In this document: positions 7,416 to 12,210 of the stretch, piece after piece
How positions within the stretch are numbered: the stretch's first letter is position 1
How the letters are laid out: each line of letters begins with the position of its first letter
Source: an uncultured Propionibacteriaceae bacterium
GTDB lineage: Bacteria; Actinomycetota; Actinomycetes; Propionibacteriales; Propionibacteriaceae
DNA length: 12,210 nt
Direction of reading: 5' to 3'
Assembly: GCA_936941515.1 (NCBI GenBank)
Contig: CAKZJI010000469.1
Coordinates: forward strand, 1 to 12,210
Program-made: the position numbers and the translations under genes
Notes under the pieces: model-generated
What the model saw: only the letters and a program-made list of their open reading frames with translations
What the model was told of the DNA's origin: nothing
Database searches by the model: none

Positions 7416-9138
7416 GGGCGGCCCGATTCAGGGCAGAGAGGATGGCCTTCATCGAGGCGCTGGTGATTGACGGGTCAACCCCAACTCCCCAGAGGACCTG
7501 TGTCTCACCGTCGGCGTCAATCTCGCATTCCACGTACGCGGCGGCCTTGGCGTCGCCACCGGAATCCATGGCGTGCTCGCTGTAGTCCAGCACCCGGACT
7601 TTCGCCCCAGCCTCACTCAGGGCATCAACGAAGGCCGACACCGGCCCGTTGCCCTCTCCTGCGAGGCTGATGTCCTCGCCGGATGGGGCATTGACGGTGG
7701 CTGTGATGCTGAACTGCCCGTTCTGGGAGGAGGAGCCGGCCGCGGTGAGCGCCCACGGCTCCTCGGCAAGATACTCGGCGGTGAAGATCTCGACGATGGC
7801 CTTCGGCAGCAGTTCGCCACCCTCTGAGTCCGTGCGCGCCTGCACCACGCGGCTGAACTCCATCTGCAGGCGACGCGGCAGATCCAGTTTGGCCTCGCTC
7901 TTCATCAGGTAGGCGATGCCGCCCTTGCCGGACTGGGAGTTCACACGGATGACAGCCTCGTAGTTGCGACCCACGTCGTGGGGATCGATGGGCAGGTATG
8001 GGGCCTCCCACTCGATCTCCGCAACGGTCTTGCCCTGGGCGGCCGCCTCCCGCTCCAGATGCTCCAGGCCCTTCTTGATGGCGTCCTGGTGGGAGCCGGA
8101 GAACGCCGTGTACACCAGGTCCCCGGCGTAGGGGTGACGGGGGTGCACTGGCAGCCCGGTGCAGTACTCGACGGTGCGGCGCACATGGTCGATGTCGCTG
8201 ATGCTCACCTCGGGGTCGACGCCCTGGGTGTACAGGTTCAAGGCCAGCGTCACTAGGTCCACGTTGCCGGTGCGCTCCCCATGGCCAAACAGGCAGCCTT
8301 CCACGCGGTCCGCCCCTGCCATCTGGCCCAGCTCAGCTGCGGCCACCGCGGTGCCGCGGTCATTGTGTGGGTGCAGGGAAACCGCAACGTGCTCCCGGTT
8401 GCTCACATGTCGGCAGAAGTATTCGATCTGGTCGGCATAGGTGTTGGGGGTGGAGCGCTCCACCGTGGCGGGGAGGTTGAAGATGATCTCGCGGGTCTCC
8501 GTTGGCTGCCACACCTCGGCGACGGCATTGCAGATCTCGACGGCGAAGTCGGTGGGCGTCTGGGTGAAGATCTCCGGGCTGTACTGGTAACCGAACTCGA
8601 CATCCCCCAGATGGTGTTCTGCGTATTTCATCACCAGCTCGGTGCCGCGAGTTGCCATCGCCACGCACTGGGCCTCGTCGATGCCGAAGACCACGCGACG
8701 GAACAACTCTGCGGTCGCGTTGTACATGTGAATGGTCGCTCGCTGCGCCCCGATCAGGGACTCCGCGGTGCGGGAGATCAGATCCTCCCGGGCCTGCGTC
8801 AGAACCGAGATGGTCACGTCCTCGGGGATGTGGCCGTCCTCGATCAGCTTGCGGACGAAATCGAAGTCGGTTTGGGAGGCCGACGGGAATCCGACCTCGA
8901 TCTCCTTGTACCCGAGGGACACCAGAAGCTCAAACATGCGCAGCTTCCGGTTGGGCGTCATGGGGTCGATGAGCGCCTGGTTGCCGTCACGCAGATCGGT
9001 GGACAGCCAGCGCGGTGCCTTCTCGATGCGCTTGTTGGGCCAGGTCCGATCGGGAAGCTCCACCGGCTCGAATGCCCGGTAGCGGCCGACGGGCATGACG
9101 GTGGGCTGTTGGACAGGCTTGGGTTGGACTCGGGTCAT
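7408..9138 (-). CDS. leuA: 2-isopropylmalate synthase LeuA
   Basis: First committed enzyme of leucine biosynthesis: it condenses acetyl-CoA with 2-oxoisovalerate to give 2-isopropylmalate in the cytoplasm. The 576-residue product has the long form usual in Actinomycetota, beginning MTRVQPKPVQQPTVMPVGRY. The HMGL-like barrel shows STDLRDGNQ (catalytic Arg50, metal-binding Asp51), HPHNDRGTA with metal-binding His256 and His258, and CLFGHGERTGNVD with Asn292. A linker leads to the C-terminal LeuA regulatory domain (about residues 430-576), where leucine gives feedback inhibition in this family. I chose the ATG at 9138 because a GGAGGAG Shine-Dalgarno stands directly before it; the in-frame ATG at 9168 lies inside the leader structure and has no such site. 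Expression is likely controlled by the leader at 9139-9252. The 3' end overlaps the phosphoesterase gene by 8 bases. Confidence 0.97.
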   Translation of the reverse strand: MTRVQPKPVQQPTVMPVGRYRAFEPVELPDRTWPNKRIEKAPRWLSTDLRDGNQALIDPMTPNRKLRMFELLVSLGYKEIEVGFPSASQTDFDFVRKLIEDGHIPEDVTISVLTQAREDLISRTAESLIGAQRATIHMYNATAELFRRVVFGIDEAQCVAMATRGTELVMKYAEHHLGDVEFGYQYSPEIFTQTPTDFAVEICNAVAEVWQPTETREIIFNLPATVERSTPNTYADQIEYFCRHVSNREHVAVSLHPHNDRGTAVAAAELGQMAGADRVEGCLFGHGERTGNVDLVTLALNLYTQGVDPEVSISDIDHVRRTVEYCTGLPVHPRHPYAGDLVYTAFSGSHQDAIKKGLEHLEREAAAQGKTVAEIEWEAPYLPIDPHDVGRNYEAVIRVNSQSGKGGIAYLMKSEAKLDLPRRLQMEFSRVVQARTDSEGGELLPKAIVEIFTAEYLAEEPWALTAAGSSSQNGQFSITATVNAPSGEDISLAGEGNGPVSAFVDALSEAGAKVRVLDYSEHAMDSGGDAKAAAYVECEIDADGETQVLWGVGVDPSITSASMKAILSALNRAARG

Positions 9139-9141
9139 GAT

Positions 9142-9148
9142 CTCCTCC
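9142..9148 (-). promoter_or_regulatory. leuA Shine-Dalgarno sequence, target of the anti-SD helix
   Basis: GGAGGAG ends three bases before the leuA ATG, with the core GGAGG five bases away. It decides the start codon. It is also complementary over seven pairs (one G·U) to CUCCUUC at 9237-9231, which lies in the Leu codons of the upstream leader ORF. Confidence 0.88.
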
Positions 9149-9201
9149 GCTGGGTGATGGCCAAGCATGCGGCTGCCCCGCAGCGAGGTGGCTGGCCGGA
9201 T

Positions 9202-9252
9202 TCAGGACTGAGCCTCGCTGCGGCACCCAAGAAGGAGGGTCTGCTGTGCCAT
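9202..9252 (-). CDS. leuL: Leucine-rich leader peptide LeuL (16 residues)
   Basis: A 16-codon ORF reading MAQQTLLLGCRSEAQS, with three consecutive Leu codons (CTC CTT CTT at 9237-9229) placed six bases before the 5' arm of the 11-bp hairpin. It lies 63 bases upstream of the leuA start. There is no Shine-Dalgarno before its ATG, but a -10 hexamer ends eight bases upstream. Transcription therefore probably begins at the A of the ATG, giving a leaderless mRNA, as is common in Actinomycetota. The peptide itself should have no function: its translation rate senses charged leucyl-tRNA. An in-frame GTG at 9282 could extend it by ten codons, but that codon lies in the promoter spacer. Confidence comes from the combined order of promoter, Leu codons, hairpin and leuA. 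Confidence 0.74.
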   Translation of the reverse strand: MAQQTLLLGCRSEAQS

Positions 9253-9259
9253 GCTCGGA

Positions 9260-9288
9260 AGCTTAGTGCCACCGTGGGCCACGGGCAA
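9260..9288 (-). promoter_or_regulatory. Sigma-70-like promoter for leuL-leuA
   Basis: On the minus strand TTGCCC (9288-9283) matches the -35 consensus at four of six bases. After a 17-base spacer comes TAAGCT (9265-9260), which fits the actinobacterial -10 pattern TAnnnT. Seven bases separate the -10 from the A of the leader-peptide ATG, so the predicted transcript starts at or next to that codon. Confidence 0.66.
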
Positions 9289-9310
9289 AACAGGCGGGGG
9301 CATCCTCCCG
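9287..9310 (-). terminator. Possible weak terminator after the carbohydrate permease operon
   Basis: CGGGAG (9310-9305) can pair with CCCCCG (9300-9295) across a GATG loop with one A/C mismatch. Four bases later comes TTTT (9290-9287). It starts four bases after the permease stop. The stem is short and the U-run brief, and it abuts the leuA -35, so it may be only partial or chance. Confidence 0.25.
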
Positions 9311-9314
9311 TCGC

Positions 9315-10172
9315 CTATCTGCCGGCCCCTGCGGTCAATCCGCCGATCAGTCGTTTCTCAATGATGCCGAACAGGACGATGACAGGCACCACCGCGATGA
9401 GGGCGACGGCGAACAGGTGCTGCCAGTCCTGGATGTAGAGGCCCAGGAAGCGAGGCATGGAGACGGTGAGCGGCTGCAGGGTGTTGTCCTGAACCAACAC
9501 CAGCGCGGCCGCAAACTCGTTCCAGGAATTCACGAAGACGAAGATGATTGCCGTCACGATGCCCGGCCATACCAGGGGCAGGGAGATCCTGAGCATGGTC
9601 TGCAGCCTGCCGAGGCCGTCGATCAGCGCTGCCTCATCGATCTCCCGAGGCACGGAGGCGAAGAAGGCCTGCATGATCCAGATGGCGAAGGACAGGTTGA
9701 AGGCCGCATTGATGAGGATCAGGGCTCCCCAGGCTGCGTGCCCCTTCCAGCCTGCGAACTCCTGGAACAGGCCGACGGCCAGCACGGTGGGTTGTAGCAT
9801 CTGCGTGCACAGAACCAGGAGCAGGAAGACACGCTTGCCGGGGAACCGGAAGCGGGCCACGCAGTAGGCGGCCGGGGTGGCGACGATCAGCACCAGGAGC
9901 GTCGCTCCCAGTGAGATCACCGACGTTGACAGCAGCGATGCTGCGGGGTTGACCTCAGTCGACCACACCGTCAGGTAGTTGTCGATGCGGGGTGTCGCCG
10001 GGAGATAAGCGGGGGGAATGTCTGTGACCTCAAGCCTGGTCTTCAGGGAGGTCACGGCCATCAGCGCATAGGGGAAGCCGAAGAACACCACGATTCCCAG
10101 AGCCCCGAGCACCACGATCCAGGTACTCGGCCGGCGCTCGAGACCGCCGCGGTACGCACCTTTACGGGCCAC
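9315..10172 (-). CDS. Carbohydrate ABC transporter permease, MalG-like
   Basis: A 285-residue inner-membrane permease of the binding-protein-dependent type (PF00528). It shows the usual six-segment MalG layout, beginning with the helix WIVVLGALGIVVFFGFPYAL and followed by a periplasmic stretch with PRIDNYLTVW. The cytoplasmic EAA loop that docks on the ATPase is intact: E180-A-A, x3, G186, and ISLP near residue 199. The C-terminal PRFLGLYIQDWQHLFAVALIAVVPVIVLFGIIEKRLIGGLTAGA region is typical of MalG/LacG-type subunits. The start is the GTG at 10172, two bases after the stop of the MalF-like gene. The frame runs open far upstream, but that part translates to a low-complexity shadow of the neighbouring gene. 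A GGGAGG stretch lies upstream within that gene. Substrate cannot be told from sequence. It is the last gene of the transporter operon in this window, and no ATPase follows. Confidence 0.93.
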   Translation of the reverse strand: MARKGAYRGGLERRPSTWIVVLGALGIVVFFGFPYALMAVTSLKTRLEVTDIPPAYLPATPRIDNYLTVWSTEVNPAASLLSTSVISLGATLLVLIVATPAAYCVARFRFPGKRVFLLLVLCTQMLQPTVLAVGLFQEFAGWKGHAAWGALILINAAFNLSFAIWIMQAFFASVPREIDEAALIDGLGRLQTMLRISLPLVWPGIVTAIIFVFVNSWNEFAAALVLVQDNTLQPLTVSMPRFLGLYIQDWQHLFAVALIAVVPVIVLFGIIEKRLIGGLTAGAGR

Positions 10173-10174
10173 AG

Positions 10175-11119
10175 TCAGCCCACCTCCCTCGTTGGCTTGA
10201 TGACTGCCAGATAGACCCCGATGATGGCCAGGCAGAACAGAAAATTCACCACTGACAGCGCCGACGAGACCCCTGGGCCTAGATTCCGTTGGTACTCGAA
10301 CATCAATGTGGTGGTGATATGCCCCGTGTGATATCCGGGGGACTCTTGCAGAATCCGCAGGATCGGCAGCGAGTTGAAAACGTTGATGATGTTGATCAGG
10401 ACGGCAATCGCGATGGCAGGCCTCAGCATCGGCAGGACCATATGCCAATACCGTCTCCACCAGTTCGCCCCATCCACATGGGCGGCCTCCAGCACATCCT
10501 TCGGGACGGACTGCAAGCCGGCGAGGATGGTGTATGTCGTGAAGGGAAGCGAGACGTAGACCGCCACGAAGACGGCAATCCAGAAGGCGCTGAACGGATC
10601 CTTGGTCCATGCCACGGCGCTGCTCAAGATGCCGGTGTCCACCAGAAGCCGATTGAGCAGACCCTCCTTCTGCTGCAGCCCATAACGGAACACCGTCGCC
10701 GTCATCACGACGGAGCAGGCCCATGGCAGGATGACGAAAAGCCGCAGCAGTTTACGGCCTCGGAAAGACAGGTTGAGGAACTGCGCCAGGGCAAGCGACA
10801 GCACGAGGGTGATGAGTACCACCGCCACCACCCACACCAGGGTGTTGGTGAGGATCTGTGCGATGGGAACCCCCGGGAAATCCAGAGCCCCCCTACCGCT
10901 GCCGACATAGTTGTCCAGACCAATCGGTTCATCTGAGGTCCGGATGGCGTGCTTGTTGTATTTGAAGAAGGAGGTCTGGATCATCAGGGCCGTCGGATAG
11001 ACGACCACAGCCAGAATCAGCAGCAGTGTGGGCGCAAGCCAGGGAATCGAACGCAGGAAATCACGCCAACCGCGGTTCCCACGTCGCATGGACTGCTCAG
11101 CCCTCTCAGATCTGGACAC
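10175..11119 (-). CDS. Carbohydrate ABC transporter permease, MalF/UgpA-like
   Basis: A 314-residue permease (PF00528) forming the second half of the sugar channel. A basic N-terminus is followed by the first helix WLAPTLLLILAVVVYPTALM and the MalF-type stretch TSFFKY...LDNYVG. The EAA loop is present (E211-A-A, x3, G217, then MVLP at 227-230), and LPFTTYTILAGLQSVPKDVL just before it is typical of this subfamily. I use the GTG at 11119, preceded by GGAGG three bases away; the ATG at 11089 is possible. Between this gene and the binding-protein stop are 71 bases without a gene, containing a G+C-rich patch near 11172-11185 that might fold weakly. The layout of binding protein, MalF-like and MalG-like genes with no ATPase is common in Actinomycetota, where a shared MsmK-type ATPase encoded elsewhere often serves. 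Confidence 0.93.
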   Translation of the reverse strand: MSRSERAEQSMRRGNRGWRDFLRSIPWLAPTLLLILAVVVYPTALMIQTSFFKYNKHAIRTSDEPIGLDNYVGSGRGALDFPGVPIAQILTNTLVWVVAVVLITLVLSLALAQFLNLSFRGRKLLRLFVILPWACSVVMTATVFRYGLQQKEGLLNRLLVDTGILSSAVAWTKDPFSAFWIAVFVAVYVSLPFTTYTILAGLQSVPKDVLEAAHVDGANWWRRYWHMVLPMLRPAIAIAVLINIINVFNSLPILRILQESPGYHTGHITTTLMFEYQRNLGPGVSSALSVVNFLFCLAIIGVYLAVIKPTREVG

Positions 11120-11190
11120 CGTCCTCCATCGTGTTCAACGTGTGGGAAGGAAGGTGACGGCACATGCTTCGCCCCTCCCGCGGGGTGTTG

Positions 11191-12210
11191 TCAGCTGGCC
11201 ACCACCTGGGCCTGGATGTCGGTGAGCAGCTGAGCGGGGTCTTGCACACCCACTTTGTGGGCGTTGCCCTGCAGGGCGCCTTGGAGGGCATCCCACTTGG
11301 TGTCTCCCACGGGCTGGAACTTCACAAAGGACAGGGCCTCAAGGAACCTCTTGTTGTTCTCGGTCCCAGAGGATTTCCCCTTCTCGATCATGGTTGTGGT
11401 GACAGGCAGCAGCTTGGTGCCCTGGTACCAGCCCTCATACATCGCATCGGAGTAGAACAGGTTGAGGAACGCGGATGTGGCCTGCCTGCGTTTCGCATCC
11501 TTGGTGTTGAAGGCGAGGATGAAGTCCGTCACTCCCGTTGCGACAGCCTGCCCGTCCTTCGAGGGGACGGGGGCGAGGGCGACGTTGATTCCCTTGTCCG
11601 TGGCATCTGCGACCACCTGACCATGGCCGACCATCATGCCGAGCCTGCCATTTTGGAACAGAACCGACAGGTCCTGCCTATCGTCCTCCAGCTGTGGCTG
11701 GGTCAATCCCTTGGCATGCATCCTCTTCATCTGGGTGAAGGCCTCGACAGCCTTGGGGGAATCCGCCTTCAAGGCATCCCCCTCAACCCACGACCCGCCT
11801 GCCCCCCACAGCCACAACGACGACTCCACCTGAGCCTCCTCTGAGCCAAGCGGCATGCCGTAACCCACCACGCCATTCCCGAGGGCGACCAGCCTCTTGG
11901 AGGCATCCTCCAGTTCAGACCAGGTCTTGGGAGCCTCGGTGATGCCGGCTCTCTCGAATAGCTCGGTGTTGTAGACGAGCATCCGCGACGAGGCGATGTC
12001 CGGAACCGCCCACTGAGTGCCGTCAGCGCCAACGCCATTCGCCAACAGGGCAGGCTCGATACTCGACAGCACCTCCTCGCTGAGGATCTCCCCCATCGGA
12101 TGCAGCAGCTTGGCCTCAGCAGATGCAGCAAAGGCATTGTCATTGAGAATGTCCGGGTAGTCGCCAGACTGGATGCGAGATTGGATTTTGGCCCCAAAGT
12201 CCTCCCAGCC
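11191..12210 (-). CDS. Carbohydrate ABC transporter substrate-binding protein, C-terminal part
   Basis: The frame is open to the window edge, so the signal peptide and first lobe start are missing; 339 residues are visible. It belongs to the family-1 extracellular solute-binding proteins (MalE-type, PF01547/PF13416). Near the cut end, SGDYPDILNDNAFAASAEAKLLHPMGEIL matches the usual 'G..PDi' ligand-lobe segment. GTQWAVPDIASSRMLVYNTELFERAGITEAPKTWSEL is the classic hinge region: a 'g..yavP......l.YN..lf...G...pP.TW.el' pattern. Later come LFQNGRLGMMVGHGQVV, LAPVPSKDG and FLNLFYSDAMYEGWYQGTKLLPV. It would deliver a sugar or oligosaccharide, identity unknown, to the two permeases downstream. The in-frame ATG at 12096 is internal and not the start. 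The cut is at the window edge, not evidence of a broken gene. Confidence 0.93.
   Translation of the reverse strand, partial: GWEDFGAKIQSRIQSGDYPDILNDNAFAASAEAKLLHPMGEILSEEVLSSIEPALLANGVGADGTQWAVPDIASSRMLVYNTELFERAGITEAPKTWSELEDASKRLVALGNGVVGYGMPLGSEEAQVESSLWLWGAGGSWVEGDALKADSPKAVEAFTQMKRMHAKGLTQPQLEDDRQDLSVLFQNGRLGMMVGHGQVVADATDKGINVALAPVPSKDGQAVATGVTDFILAFNTKDAKRRQATSAFLNLFYSDAMYEGWYQGTKLLPVTTTMIEKGKSSGTENNKRFLEALSFVKFQPVGDTKWDALQGALQGNAHKVGVQDPAQLLTDIQAQVVAS

Larger units (their letters stand above)
9139..9252 (-). promoter_or_regulatory. leuA leader RNA: leucine-responsive translational attenuator with predicted pseudoknot
   Basis: The 114-base leader can form three helices by direct inspection. 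(a) A perfect 11-bp stem, CCGCAGCGAGG at 9223-9213 with CCTCGCTGCGG at 9188-9178, has a 24-base loop. (b) Loop bases GGCCAG (9197-9192) can pair with TTGGCC (9164-9159), making an H-type pseudoknot with five Watson-Crick pairs and one G·U. (c) An enclosing helix pairs CTCCTTC (9237-9231) with the Shine-Dalgarno GGAGGAG (9148-9142) and TGGG (9229-9226) with CCCA (9154-9151), separated by a 1x2 internal loop. No U-run follows the hairpin, so control should act on translation rather than termination. A ribosome held at the Leu codons would block helix (c) and free the leuA start. From memory, a conserved pseudoknot named the LEU element has been described upstream of actinobacterial leuA; this is probably a member. 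Confidence 0.72.

Noticed and set aside
9139..9168. Ten-codon longer leuA starting at the ATG at 9168
   Set aside because: The strong GGAGGAG site sits inside this extension and directly before the ATG at 9138, and the extension overlaps the leader pseudoknot strand.
9253..9282. Longer leucine leader peptide from the in-frame GTG at 9282
   Set aside because: The GTG lies between the predicted -35 and -10 and would not be transcribed from this promoter. The ATG at 9252 is placed correctly for a leaderless start.
8281..9438. Long plus-strand open frame of 385 codons opposite leuA
   Set aside because: It is the antisense of leuA and of the leader. No family resemblance is seen, and leuA on the other strand is certain.
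10173..10724. Open frame extending the MalG-like permease to 469 residues
   Set aside because: The extra 184 residues are in another frame of the MalF-like permease, have shadow-type composition, and a GTG two bases after that gene's stop gives a normal 285-residue MalG.
11172..11185. CCCC/GGGG hairpin and CCCGCGGG palindrome between the sugar-binding protein and the MalF-like permease
   Set aside because: The stem is only four pairs with no T-run. An mRNA-stabilising structure here is plausible in such operons but cannot be supported from this sequence.

Overview
The window reads as ordinary chromosomal DNA of a high-G+C Gram-positive bacterium (Actinomycetota; a Propionibacteriaceae-like host is my guess, not a demonstrated placement). 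The signs are the base composition, the many GTG starts, 4-base GTGA stop/start overlaps, a DtxR/IdeR-like iron operator, an actinobacterial form of LeuA, and an actinobacterial-type leuA leader. Coding density is very high. No tRNA, rRNA, insertion sequence, CRISPR array or phage gene is visible, and no stretch over 300 bases lacks a gene.

Plus-strand half (1-6528). The window opens inside glgB (glycogen branching enzyme, C-terminal 363 residues). It overlaps by 4 bases a two-domain protein, a GNAT-like half domain joined to a complete Nudix hydrolase. After 158 non-coding bases holding a 19-bp DtxR/IdeR-like palindrome comes a tight four-gene iron-siderophore ABC transporter: lipoprotein binding protein, two FecCD-type permeases and an ATPase, each overlapping the next by 4-8 bases. 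It most resembles the FatB/YclNOPQ/CeuBCDE type. An alkyladenine (3-methyladenine) DNA glycosylase follows 21 bases later, probably on the same transcript.

Minus-strand half (6582-12210). Read in the direction of transcription this holds a carbohydrate ABC importer (binding protein cut by the window edge, MalF-like permease, MalG-like permease, no ATPase in view), then leuA (2-isopropylmalate synthase), then a membrane-anchored metallophosphoesterase overlapping the end of leuA by 8 bases. The two halves converge at 6529-6581.

The most interesting stretch is the 176 bases between the MalG-like permease and leuA. It holds a sigma-70-like promoter with a 17-bp spacer and a very short, apparently leaderless ORF (MAQQTLLLGCRSEAQS) with three consecutive Leu codons. 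These are followed by an 11-bp perfect hairpin, a possible pseudoknot from its loop, and a long-range helix in which the Leu codons themselves pair with the leuA Shine-Dalgarno sequence. This looks like a leucine-responsive translational attenuator. Apart from it, I see no undescribed multi-gene system here.
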